Below, one piece after another: positions 9,066 to 17,397 of a stretch of 64,000 nt of DNA; the first letter of the stretch is position 1, and each line of letters begins with the position of its first letter. The position numbers and the translations under genes are program-made. This stretch comes from Streptomyces asoensis (GTDB lineage Bacteria > Actinomycetota > Actinomycetes > Streptomycetales > Streptomycetaceae): the NCBI RefSeq assembly GCF_016860545.1, contig NZ_BNEB01000003.1, positions 1,240,001-1,304,000 on the forward strand. The letters run 5' to 3'. The notes beneath the pieces were generated by a model, which ran no database searches, had not been told where the DNA came from, and saw only the letters and a program-made list of their open reading frames with translations.

Positions 9066-9309
9066 GCTCCAGCCTCCAGGCCGCGGCTCGACATACCGAT
9101 ACGTATTGCCCCTGGAGGCCCCTTGTAAGCGCGAATTCCGCGTGATGCCGCCCATATGGGGGATGCCCGCGGCTCCGAAATCGGTGTATGCAGGACTCAG
9201 GGGTCACCAGCCGCACCAGTCATCACAGAAGGTGATCTTCCGCATCGTACGCAAACCTTGTGGACCTGCCGTACGGCCGCGGTGAAGCCAGTGCGATGAT
9301 GGGCCCGCC

Positions 9310-10176
9310 ATGACTGCCCCCCACTGCGAGCGCTCTGGTCGCGATCTACGGCTGCTGCGGGCCTCGGTGTTCGCCGCGGTCTGTGTCGTGCTGGCCGCCG
9401 CCGGGCACACCATGGCCTCCTGCGCCGCGGTCCCGCTGTGGACCCTGGGCGCGGGCTTCCTGGGGGTCCTCACGGTCGTGGCGCCGCTCGCCGGCCGGGA
9501 GCGGTCGCTGCCGGGCATCGCGGTCCTGCTCGCGACCGGACAGACCGCGCTGCACACGCTGTTCGGACTCGGTCAGCACACCACCTCGGTCTCCGCCTCC
9601 GCGGCCGGCTCCGCCTCCGCCGCGTCGTCGGCGCTGTCCGACGCCACGCTCGTCGAACGGGCGGCCCGGCTGGTGTGCGGGGCCACGGCGGCGGCGATCA
9701 GTCCCGCCCGGGCCCAGCAGATCCTCATCGACGCGCGGCTCTACCCGGGCGGCGCCACCGGTGACGGCACGGACATGAGCGGCATGGCCGGCATGGGTGC
9801 CGCCCACCATCGCGCGGACGCCCTGACCGGCGCCGGCCCGTCGATGGCGCTCCTGCCCTCGCTGCCCATGCTGCTCGGTCACGTACTCGCCGCCGTCGCC
9901 GCCGGCTGGCTGCTGCGGCGCGGCGACACGGCCCTGCTGCGGCTGCTCGCCCTGTCGGCGCACGGCGTCGCGGAGGCAGCGCTCGTCCGCTCCCTGCGCG
10001 GGGCGCTCGCGCTGGTGCGCGTCCTGCTCGCGGGGCTGCCCACCGCGCCCGGCGCGGGACCGCGCCTCGCGCCCACCGCCCCGCGGACGGTCCGCCCGCC
10101 CCGCACCACCGCGCTGCGGCACTCGGTGACCAGACGCGGCCCGCCGGACGCGCCCGCTCTCGTCCTCGCTGCCTGA
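9310..10176 (+). CDS. Membrane protein at head of copper cluster, His/Met-rich loop
   Basis: A 288-residue integral membrane protein of no named family that I recognise. Hydrophobic segments fall near residues 16-34, 40-58, 65-82 and 175-220. Potential copper ligands are conspicuous: the loop TDMSGMAGMGAAHHRAD near 155-170, plus GHTMASC and LGQHTTS next to membrane segments. The C-terminus is Arg/Pro-rich. It reads toward the YcnI-like gene 127 bases downstream, and its position at the head of the Sco/CopCD cluster suggests extracytoplasmic copper handling. That role is inference. Confidence 0.72.
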   Translation: MTAPHCERSGRDLRLLRASVFAAVCVVLAAAGHTMASCAAVPLWTLGAGFLGVLTVVAPLAGRERSLPGIAVLLATGQTALHTLFGLGQHTTSVSASAAGSASAASSALSDATLVERAARLVCGATAAAISPARAQQILIDARLYPGGATGDGTDMSGMAGMGAAHHRADALTGAGPSMALLPSLPMLLGHVLAAVAAGWLLRRGDTALLRLLALSAHGVAEAALVRSLRGALALVRVLLAGLPTAPGAGPRLAPTAPRTVRPPRTTALRHSVTRRGPPDAPALVLAA

Positions 10177-10303
10177 CGCGACACGACCAGCACTCCACCA
10201 CCCGGGGGGGGCGGCCGCCGTCGTGCGGCACGCGCGCGTGCGCACCGTCCGTGCCCACGCCTTCCTCACCCGCAGATTCACTCAGAGTGGAGTGCTCGCT
10301 GTC

Positions 10304-11062
10304 ATGAAGGCCTCTCGTATCGCCACCCGCGTCACCGCCGCCGCAGCCGTCGCCGGTTGCGCCGTCCTCGTCCTGTCCGGACCCGCCTTCGCGCACGTCA
10401 GCGTCGCCGCCGAGGGCAGTGCCGCCAAGGGCGGTTACGCGGTCGTCGACTTCAAGGTCCCCAACGAGCGGGACAACGCCTCGACCACCAAGCTCGAGGT
10501 CGCCTTCCCGGCCGACCACCCGCTGACCTCGGCGATGCCCGAGCCGATCAACGGCTGGAAGATCGACGTCACCAAGTCGAAGCTCGCCAAGCCCATCGAG
10601 GTGCACGGCAAGCAGATCTCCGAGGCCGTCTCCAAGATCACCTGGACCGCCACCGGCAAGGGCATCGAGGCCGGCTACTTCCAGAAGTTCCCCGTCTCCG
10701 TCGGCGCGCTCCCCGAGGACACCGACGAACTCGTCTTCAAGGCGATCCAGACGTACTCCAACAAGGAGGTCGTCCGCTGGATCGAGGTCCAGGAGGACGG
10801 CGCCGAGGAGCCGGAGAACCCGGCCCCCGTGCTCGCCCTGACCGCCGCCTCCGAGGACGGCCATCACGGAGCGGGCGCCGAGGACGCCTCCGACAAGTCC
10901 GACGACGCGAAGGCGACGGCCACCACCACCGAGGCCGCCTCCGACTCCGACGGCAGTGACACCACCGCCCGCGTCCTCGGCGTGGTCGGCATCGTCGTCG
11001 GCGCCGCCGGTGTCGCGTACGGCGTGCTCGCCGGCCGCCGCCGCACCACCACCGAAGCCTGA
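10304..11062 (+). CDS. YcnI-like copper-binding exported protein (DUF1775)
   Basis: A 252-residue protein. A signal peptide ending AFA is followed directly by His31, then the YcnI/DUF1775 domain (HVSVAAEGSAAKGGYAVVDFKVPNE...), an acidic Ser/Thr/Ala-rich linker, a C-terminal membrane anchor (VLGVVGIVVGAAGVAYGVLAG) and an Arg-rich tail. In Bacillus YcnI the mature N-terminal His forms a mono-histidine brace for Cu(II) with a nearby Trp. Here His31 and the Trp of VVRWIEV are present. It precedes sco and copCD, consistent with copper delivery at the outer face of the membrane. Confidence 0.88.
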   Translation: MKASRIATRVTAAAAVAGCAVLVLSGPAFAHVSVAAEGSAAKGGYAVVDFKVPNERDNASTTKLEVAFPADHPLTSAMPEPINGWKIDVTKSKLAKPIEVHGKQISEAVSKITWTATGKGIEAGYFQKFPVSVGALPEDTDELVFKAIQTYSNKEVVRWIEVQEDGAEEPENPAPVLALTAASEDGHHGAGAEDASDKSDDAKATATTTEAASDSDGSDTTARVLGVVGIVVGAAGVAYGVLAGRRRTTTEA

Positions 11063-11107
11063 GCCCCCGTGCCGGGCGGCCCCGACCGCCCGGCGCCTGT
11101 TCCCCCA

Positions 11108-11170
11108 CGGTGCGCACCGGGGGCTGTACGCCCTGTCGTACACCCCGCCCCTTCCCCCCGGTGCGCACCG
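11108..11170. repeat. Twin 12-bp palindromes upstream of sco
   Basis: The palindrome CGGTGCGCACCG occurs exactly at 11108-11119 and 11159-11170, with centres 51 bp apart, between the YcnI-like gene and sco. Both are flanked by C-tracts on the left. They could be a regulator's tandem operator, or stem-loops that partially terminate or stabilise the upstream transcript. Confidence 0.6.
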
Positions 11171-11197
11171 GAGTTCACACATCTGGGACATTTCTCT

Positions 11198-11848
11198 ATG
11201 CGCAAGAAGACGTTCGCCGCGGCCGCGCTGTTGGCCGCCGCCACCCTCACCCTCTCCGCGTGCGGCACCGGCGACGGCGGCGGCAGCTCCGTCGCCGCGG
11301 TCTCCCAGGACGGCAAGCAGCAGGTCGTGACCGTCCTCGACCAGCCCTTCACCAAGCCCGCCCTGACCCTCACCGACACCCAGGGCAAGAGCTACGACCT
11401 GCGCAAGGAGACCGCGGGTCACCCGACGCTGATCTACTTCGGCTACACCAACTGCCCCGACGTCTGCCCGCTGACGATGAACAACATCGCCGTCGCCAAG
11501 AAGCAGCTGTCCAAGGCCGACCAGGACCGGCTGCGCGTCGTGTTCGTCACCACCGACCCCGATCGGGACACCCCCGCGGCGCTCGGCAAGTGGCTCAAGG
11601 GCATCGATCCGCAGGTCGTCGGCCTCAGCGGCAAGTTCGCCACGATCCAGGCCGCCGCCTACTCCCTCGGGATCTCCGTCGAGGCGCCGCACAAGGACAA
11701 GAACGGCAAGACCGTCTCCACCCACGGCACCCAGGTCATCGCCTTCTCCCCGAAGACGGACGGGGGGTACCTCCTCTTCGACGAGGAGGCCACCGTCGAC
11801 GACTACACCAAGGACCTCCCCAAGATCGTCAAGGGCGAGAACCCGTGA
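11198..11848 (+). CDS. sco: Sco1/SenC copper chaperone lipoprotein
   Basis: A 216-residue lipoprotein. The lipobox LSAC (Cys near 23) ends the signal peptide, followed by a thioredoxin-fold Sco domain. The copper site is complete: TNCPDVCPLT supplies the CxxxC pair and THGTQVIAF supplies the distal His. Sco proteins deliver copper to the CuA/CuB sites of cytochrome c oxidase. In S. lividans the orthologue supports oxidase maturation and the copper-dependent developmental switch. Its stop overlaps the GTG start of the PCuAC gene (GTGA), so translation is coupled. Confidence 0.93.
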   Translation: MRKKTFAAAALLAAATLTLSACGTGDGGGSSVAAVSQDGKQQVVTVLDQPFTKPALTLTDTQGKSYDLRKETAGHPTLIYFGYTNCPDVCPLTMNNIAVAKKQLSKADQDRLRVVFVTTDPDRDTPAALGKWLKGIDPQVVGLSGKFATIQAAAYSLGISVEAPHKDKNGKTVSTHGTQVIAFSPKTDGGYLLFDEEATVDDYTKDLPKIVKGENP

Positions 11849-12324
11849 GGTCTGCGAAGCCCTCGCGGCCGATACGACTGCTCACCCTGCCCACCGCGAT
11901 GGTCACCGGGGCGCTGCTGCTCGCCGGCTGCGGATCGGACTCCGGCGGACGGGCCGAACTCTCCGTCCGTGCCGCCTACATCCCGCAGCCCGTCTCCGAC
12001 AGCATGGCCGCCGGGTTCCTGACCATCGTCAACAAGGGCGGCGCGAAGGACGAACTGACCTCCGTCACGACCACCGCGGCGGGCAGCGTCACCCTCCACG
12101 AGACCGTCGGGTCGTCGATGGAGCAGGTCAGCTCACTGGACGTGCCCGCACACGGTCAACTCGTGTTCAAGAGCGGTGGAAACCATCTGATGTTCGAGAA
12201 GCTGAAGAGCAAGCCGGTGCGGGGCGAGAAGGTGACCGTGGAACTGCGCTTCGCCACGTCCGACCCGCTCGAGGTCGAGATCCCGGTGGAGTCCGCCACG
12301 TACGTCCCGGCGACCGGCAACTGA
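11845..12324 (+). CDS. ecuC: PCuAC-type copper chaperone lipoprotein (ECuC)
   Basis: A 159-residue lipoprotein with lipobox LLAGC and a PCuAC (DUF461) domain. The HxnMx21-22HxM copper(I) motif is visible: His in LHETVGSSMEQ with its Met, then HLMFEKL. In S. lividans this protein (ECuC) passes Cu(I) to Sco. GTG 11845 overlaps the sco stop by four bases. The TTG start of copCD follows 13 bases after its stop, so sco, ecuC, copCD and dtpA form one transcription unit by spacing. Confidence 0.9.
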   Translation: MRSAKPSRPIRLLTLPTAMVTGALLLAGCGSDSGGRAELSVRAAYIPQPVSDSMAAGFLTIVNKGGAKDELTSVTTTAAGSVTLHETVGSSMEQVSSLDVPAHGQLVFKSGGNHLMFEKLKSKPVRGEKVTVELRFATSDPLEVEIPVESATYVPATGN

Positions 12325-12337
12325 GGGAGGGACCACC

Positions 12338-14332
12338 TTGACGCAGACCATCGCCCCCCGCATCCGGATGCTCGTACTGCTGTTCCTGGCGGTCACCGGC
12401 GCACTCCTGACCGGTGCGGCACCCGCATCCGCGCACGCCGCGCTGACCGGCAGCGACCCCGCGCAGGGGGTGGTGGTCGACAAGGCTCCCACACAGGTGT
12501 CACTGACCTTCTCCGAGACCGTCTCCCTCAACGACGACTCGCTGCGCGTCCTGGACCCCAAGGGCACCCGCGTCGACACCGGCAAGCCCTCCGAGGTCAG
12601 CGGCACGACCTACGCCGTGCAGCTGCACTCGGGGCTGCCCGACGGCACCTACACCGTGACCTACCAGGTGGTGTCCGCCGACAGCCACCCGGTCGCCGGC
12701 GCCTACACCTTCTCCATCGGCTCCCCCTCCGAGACCAGCGTCTCGGTGTCCGACCGGACGGCGGGCGGCGGAGTCGTCGGCTGGCTCTACGGCTTCGGCC
12801 GCTACCTGTCGTACGCCGGCTTCATCGTGCTGGCCGGCGGGGCCGCCTTCGTGCTGGTCTGCTGGCAGCGCGGCAGCGGCGTGCGCGCCCTCCAGCGGCT
12901 CGTCGTCTCCGGCTGGGTCGCGATGACCGCGGCCACCCTCTTCCTGCTGCTCCTGCGCGGCTCCTACACCGGCTCCGGGAAGATCGGCGACATCTTCGAC
13001 CTCGCCCTCCTCGGTGACGTCCTCCAGACCAAGACCGGCGCGGCGCTCGTCTCCCGGCTGCTGCTGCTCGCCGCTGCCGCGCTGTTCATCGCCGTGCTCT
13101 TCGGCGCCTACGACAAGCGCGAGGGCGACGAGAAGCGGGACCTCACCTTCGGCCTCGCCATCGGCGGGACGGTCGTGGCCGCCGGACTCGCGGCCAGCTG
13201 GGCCATGGCGGAGCACGCCTCGACCGGACTCCAGCCGGGCATCGCGATGCCCGTCGACGTCCTGCACCTGCTCGCCGTCGCCACCTGGCTCGGCGGGCTC
13301 ACCGCCCTTCTCGTCGCCCTCTTCCGGGCGCCCGCCGACCGGCCCGTCGACACCGCGGCCGCGCGCCGCTTCTCCCGGCTGGCCTTCGGCAGCGTCCTCG
13401 TGGTCGTCGCCACCGGCACCTACCAGTCCTGGCGCCAGCTCGGCTCCTGGTCGGCCTTCACCGACACCCGGTACGGGCAGCTGCTGCTGGTCAAGATCGG
13501 GCTCGTGGCGCTGCTCGTCGGCATCGCGTCGATCTCCCGGCGGTGGACGGCGCGACTGGCGGACACCGCGGTCGAGGAAGCGGCGGCGACGTCCGCGCCC
13601 GGGGAAGCGGCGGCGACGGCCGCGCCCGAGAAGGAGCACGTCACGGCACCGGCCGCGACCTCCGACGCGGCCGGGCAGACGTCCGACGGCACCGGGCCGG
13701 ACGCGAACGGCTCCGGGAGGGCCCCGGCCGACACCGAGCGGGCCGCCCAGCTCGCCCGGCAGCGGGCCGCCGTGGACGCCACCCGGCAGAAGCGGCTGCG
13801 GAACTCCGACACCGGGCGCTCCGGTCTGCGGCGTTCGGTGCTCGCCGAGGCCGGTGTCGCCGTCGTGGTGCTCGCCGTCACCACCGTGCTGACATCGACC
13901 GAACCCGGCCGTACGGAGCAGGAGGCCGCCGCGGCCAACCGCTCGTCGTCCGCCTCCTCGGCGAACTCCGACCCGGCGGACTCCGCCTCGGGCGCCCTGA
14001 CACTGGACATGTCCTTCGACACCGGCGGCACGGACGGCAAGGGCGTGGTCAGCGTCGACCTCGACCCGGCGCGTACCGGCCCCAACGAGATGCACGTCTA
14101 TGTGACCCGGCCCAACGGCCGCGCCTTCGACGTGCCGGAGGTCAAGGTGGCCTTCACCCTCGAAGCCAAGAAGATCGGGCCGCTTCCCGTCGCCCCCGAC
14201 CACATCACCACCGGCCACTGGTCGGCGAACGGCGTGCAGATCCCCGTGGCCGGCGAATGGGAGGTCGCCGTCACCGTACGGACCTCCGACATCGACCAGG
14301 TGACCGTCTCCAAGAACGCGCAGATCGGCTGA
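12338..14332 (+). CDS. CopC-CopD fusion copper protein
   Basis: A 664-residue protein. A signal peptide ends ASA and the mature protein begins with His of HAALTGSDPAQG. The CopC domain (to about 130) carries the second His in DSHPVAGAYTFSIG, and a multi-pass CopD membrane region follows (about 150-400). A long low-complexity Ala/Pro/Glu linker (about 410-490) leads to a last membrane segment and an exported C-terminal beta-domain. CopC/CopD import copper across the membrane. The start is TTG with GGGAGGGA upstream, which is rare and may set low expression. ATG alternatives would delete the signal peptide. Confidence 0.9.
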   Translation: MTQTIAPRIRMLVLLFLAVTGALLTGAAPASAHAALTGSDPAQGVVVDKAPTQVSLTFSETVSLNDDSLRVLDPKGTRVDTGKPSEVSGTTYAVQLHSGLPDGTYTVTYQVVSADSHPVAGAYTFSIGSPSETSVSVSDRTAGGGVVGWLYGFGRYLSYAGFIVLAGGAAFVLVCWQRGSGVRALQRLVVSGWVAMTAATLFLLLLRGSYTGSGKIGDIFDLALLGDVLQTKTGAALVSRLLLLAAAALFIAVLFGAYDKREGDEKRDLTFGLAIGGTVVAAGLAASWAMAEHASTGLQPGIAMPVDVLHLLAVATWLGGLTALLVALFRAPADRPVDTAAARRFSRLAFGSVLVVVATGTYQSWRQLGSWSAFTDTRYGQLLLVKIGLVALLVGIASISRRWTARLADTAVEEAAATSAPGEAAATAAPEKEHVTAPAATSDAAGQTSDGTGPDANGSGRAPADTERAAQLARQRAAVDATRQKRLRNSDTGRSGLRRSVLAEAGVAVVVLAVTTVLTSTEPGRTEQEAAAANRSSSASSANSDPADSASGALTLDMSFDTGGTDGKGVVSVDLDPARTGPNEMHVYVTRPNGRAFDVPEVKVAFTLEAKKIGPLPVAPDHITTGHWSANGVQIPVAGEWEVAVTVRTSDIDQVTVSKNAQIG

Positions 14333-14340
14333 ACCGCACC

Positions 14341-15642
14341 ATGCCCGAGCAGTCCACCCCGCAGTCCCTTCCCGAGGCCCCCGCGTCCCCGGCAGCAGAA
14401 GAAGGCGTCACCGCGCCGGACCCCGGGGGTCTGACGCGACGCAGGCTGCTCGGCACCGCCGGGGCCACCGGACTCGCGCTCGGCGCGGCCGGCGGCGCCG
14501 TCGGGTACGCCGCCGCCCCCTCGCAGGCGTCGCCGCTGTCCTCGATCGGCGCCGACGAGGTGATGTTCCACGTGAAACATCAGCCCGGGATCACCCAGGG
14601 CCTCCAGGCCCGAGGCCACCTCGTCGCCTTCGACCTCGCGGCCGGCGCGGGCCGCAAGGAGGCCGCCGCGTTGCTGCGCCGCTGGTCGGGGACCGCGCGG
14701 CGGCTGATGGCGGGTGAGACCGCCGCCACCGGCGACACCGGCGTGGCCCTGGACGCGGGTCCCTCCTCGCTGACGGTCACCTTCGGTTTCGGCAACAGCT
14801 TCTTCGCCCGCACCGGCCTGGAGAAGCAGCGCCCGGTGGCGCTCGATCCACTCCCGGACTTCTCCTCCGACCACCTCGACAGGACCCGCAGCAACGGCGA
14901 CCTGTGGGTGCAGATCGGCGCGAACGACGCCCTGGTCGCCTTCCACGCCCTGCGCGCGATCCAGAAGGACGCGGGCGGCGCGGCGAAGGTGCGCTGGCAG
15001 ATGAACGGCTTCAACCGGACGCCGGGCGCGACCGCCCACCCCATGACGGCCCGCAACCTGATGGGCCAGATGGACGGCACCCGCAATCCCAAGCCGGCCG
15101 AGCCCGACTTCGACCGGCGCATCTTCGTCCCGGCGGACAGCGCCAAGGACCCCGCGTGGATGGTGAACGGCTCCTACGCCGTCGTACGCCGTATCCGCAT
15201 GCTGCTCGACGACTGGGAGAAGCTCTCGGTCACGGCGCAGGAACAGGTCATCGGGCGCCGCAAGTCCGACGGCGCGGCACTGTCGGGGGGCACCGAGACG
15301 ACCGACATGGACCTGGAGAAGACCGACGCGAACGGCGATCTGGTCGTGCCGATCAACGCACACGCCCGGATCAGCCGCCCGGACCAGAACGGCGGTGCGG
15401 CGATGCTGCGGCGCCCCTTCTCGTACCACGACGGCATCGCCGCGGACGGCACCGTGGACGCAGGGCTGCTGTTCGTCTGCTGGCAGGCGGACCCGCTGCG
15501 CGGCTTCGTCACCGTGCAGCGCAAGCTGGACCGCGGTGACGCCCTGTCGACGTACGTCCGCCACGAGTCGAGCGGCCTGTTCGCGGTGCCCGGCGGGGCG
15601 GCGGAGGGGGAGTACGTGGGGCAGCGGCTGCTGGAGGCGTGA
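14341..15642 (+). CDS. dtpA: Tat-exported dye-decolourising haem peroxidase
   Basis: A 433-residue DyP peroxidase (A-type) with a twin-arginine signal (LTRRRLLGTAGATG). The catalytic-Asp motif is GQMDGTRNP (DyP GxxDG), and NAHARISRP supplies the proximal His region. FHVKHQPGI matches the conserved FxGxHQAGI stretch. In S. lividans DtpA works with Sco, ECuC and the copper oxidase GlxA in glycan deposition at hyphal tips. It follows copCD by 8 bases. A parS-like palindrome is embedded in the codons for MFHVKH. Confidence 0.93.
   Translation: MPEQSTPQSLPEAPASPAAEEGVTAPDPGGLTRRRLLGTAGATGLALGAAGGAVGYAAAPSQASPLSSIGADEVMFHVKHQPGITQGLQARGHLVAFDLAAGAGRKEAAALLRRWSGTARRLMAGETAATGDTGVALDAGPSSLTVTFGFGNSFFARTGLEKQRPVALDPLPDFSSDHLDRTRSNGDLWVQIGANDALVAFHALRAIQKDAGGAAKVRWQMNGFNRTPGATAHPMTARNLMGQMDGTRNPKPAEPDFDRRIFVPADSAKDPAWMVNGSYAVVRRIRMLLDDWEKLSVTAQEQVIGRRKSDGAALSGGTETTDMDLEKTDANGDLVVPINAHARISRPDQNGGAAMLRRPFSYHDGIAADGTVDAGLLFVCWQADPLRGFVTVQRKLDRGDALSTYVRHESSGLFAVPGGAAEGEYVGQRLLEA
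14565..14578. promoter_or_regulatory. parS: parS-like ParB site inside dtpA
   Basis: GTTCCACGTGAAAC differs at one base from the Streptomyces parS consensus GTTTCACGTGAAAC. It lies in-frame in dtpA, read as the codons of FHVKH. Confidence 0.75.
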
Positions 15643-15732
15643 GGTCACGCCCCACCGCGCGGATTCATTCCTGCGAGGGGCCGGTCGTGAGACGCGCGCA
15701 CCTGCCCGGGCAAGGGCCATTAGGGTGAGGTC

Positions 15733-16665
15733 ATGCCAGCGAGCTACGCGTACCTCGGTCCCGAGGGCACCTTCACGGAGGTCGCCCTGCGCACGCTTCC
15801 GGAGGCGGCCACCCGGCAGCTGATCCCTTACGTGTCGGTACAGTCCGCGCTCGACGCGGTACGCAACGGCGAGGCCGAGGCCGCGTTCGTCCCCATCGAG
15901 AACTCCGTCGAGGGCGGAATCACCACCACCCTGGACGAGCTGGTCGCCGGCACCCCGCTGATGATCTACCGCGAGGTGCTGCTGTCCATCACCTTCGCGC
16001 TGCTGGTCCGGCCCGGGACGAAGCTCTCGGACATCAAGACGGTCTCCGCGCACCCGGCCGCCCAGCCGCAGGTGCGCAACTGGCTCAAGGCGCACCTGCC
16101 GGAAGCCGTCTGGGAGTCCGCCGCGTCGAACGCGGACGCCGCACGGCTGGTCCAGGAGGGCCGTTACGACGCGGCCTTCGCCGGCGAGTTCGCCGCCACC
16201 CGGTACGGGCTGACCGCGCTGGAGACCGGGATCCACGACGCGGAGAACGCCCAGACCCGGTTCGTGCTGGTGGGCAGGCCCGCCCGGCCCGCCGCGCCGA
16301 CCGGAGCCGACAAGACGTCCGTCGTGCTGTGGCAGCGCGACGACCATCCCGGCGGCCTGCGCGACCTGCTGGGCGAGTTCGCCACCCGGGGCGTCAACCT
16401 CATGCTGCTCCAGTCGCGCCCCACGGGCGCGGGCATCGGCAACTACTGCTTCTGCATCGACGCCGAGGGGCATATCTCCGACCGCCGGATGGCCGAGGCG
16501 CTCATGGGGCTCAAGCGCATCTGCCGTGAGGTCCGTTTCCTGGGTTCGTACCCGCGTGCGGAAGTGAGCGCGGCGGACGTGGCGGTTCCGCTGCCGGGAA
16601 CGTCCGACCTGGAGTTCGTGGCGGCGTCGGACTGGGTGGCGCGCTGCCAGGACGGCCGGTTCTGA
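15733..16665 (+). CDS. pheA: Prephenate dehydratase
   Basis: A 310-residue enzyme converting prephenate to phenylpyruvate in phenylalanine synthesis. The N-terminal catalytic domain begins YLGPEGTFTEVAL. VPIENSVEGGITTTLDEL and the region around residue 170 (TRFVLVGRP) form the active-site cleft. A C-terminal ACT domain (about 200-275; GLRDLLGEFATRGVNLMLLQSRPT) gives Phe feedback control. ATG 15733 has GGTGAGG just upstream. It stands alone, followed by the large DnaA-box region before serS, an order conserved in S. coelicolor. Confidence 0.95.
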   Translation: MPASYAYLGPEGTFTEVALRTLPEAATRQLIPYVSVQSALDAVRNGEAEAAFVPIENSVEGGITTTLDELVAGTPLMIYREVLLSITFALLVRPGTKLSDIKTVSAHPAAQPQVRNWLKAHLPEAVWESAASNADAARLVQEGRYDAAFAGEFAATRYGLTALETGIHDAENAQTRFVLVGRPARPAAPTGADKTSVVLWQRDDHPGGLRDLLGEFATRGVNLMLLQSRPTGAGIGNYCFCIDAEGHISDRRMAEALMGLKRICREVRFLGSYPRAEVSAADVAVPLPGTSDLEFVAASDWVARCQDGRF

Positions 16666-16686
16666 AACCGTGCCCGCCGATCCGGT

Positions 16687-16719
16687 GCGGTGCCGACCGG
16701 TCGTGAGAGCGGCACCCGC
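16687..16719 (+). terminator. Hairpin after pheA
   Basis: GCGGTGCCG (16687-16695) pairs with CGGCACC-CGC (16710-16719) with a one-base bulge, 22 bases after the pheA stop. It is the probable pheA terminator. Confidence 0.5.
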
Positions 16720-16881
16720 CGATTCCTGACCGGACCGGACCGGACCGGCCGGATTCCGGGGCCGAACACCTCGCCGATCCACGGCTGCTCCGGCCGTTGC
16801 GGCCCGTCCGGCCATTCCGGCCGTTGGCGTCGTTGCGGCTGCTGCCGCCCTTCCGGCGCCGGTCCCGTCTACACGTCCGCG

Positions 16882-17194
16882 TTATCCACAGAAGTTATCC
16901 ACAGGAGCGCTTCTCGACCTGGGGACAAGTCGACAACGAAGTGCCATCCAGTCGACAAATCGCCCTACAACCCCGCACCGGGCCCCCGACCCTTCACCTC
17001 ACCCTTCGTCCACCTGTTTCCTTCGATCAATCCTTTGGGGCGACCCATTTCCACCCGAAAGTGGGCCCACGACAGGTTTGGGCAAGGAATTACACACCCC
17101 GCCCGGCGGAATCGGAATGATCAATTCCAATGTCCACAGATCTTTCGCACACCCTGTGGATAACTGATCCGGAAGGGTCACCACCTGTGGACAA
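16882..17194. promoter_or_regulatory. DnaA-box cluster between pheA and serS (D78-like)
   Basis: Five 9-bp DnaA boxes lie in the 730-base pheA-serS gap: TTATCCACA at 16882-16890 and 16895-16903 (13 bp apart, same face), ATGTCCACA at 17130-17138, and inverted copies at 17155-17163 (TTATCCACA) and 17186-17194 (TTGTCCACA, the Streptomyces consensus). The stretch between them is AT-richer than its surroundings. S. coelicolor has a high-affinity DnaA cluster, D78, that titrates DnaA and limits initiation. This position, an estimated 80 kb from oriC by gene order, fits it. No gene is present in 16666-17397; the serS promoter must lie at its right end. Confidence 0.82.
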
Positions 17195-17397
17195 CACCCC
17201 ACTCAAGTGCCCTGTCGCGCAAGGGAATCGAGTCAAGCAGGCGCCCGCGCCCTGCCCCGTCCCAGGGAGTGAGACACTTTTTATTGACACGCTCGGCAAT
17301 TCGCCCATAACGCATCGTAAGCGGCGATTCGGAACAGCCCGCGCCCGGTACGGAATGGTGTCGTGAGCCGCAACCCCGCACGGGTAGCCTTGGCCGC

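Noticed and set aside
16729..16748. ACCGG tetrameric tandem repeat after pheA
   Set aside because: Four short copies in a GC-rich gap; not distinguishable from chance simple sequence.
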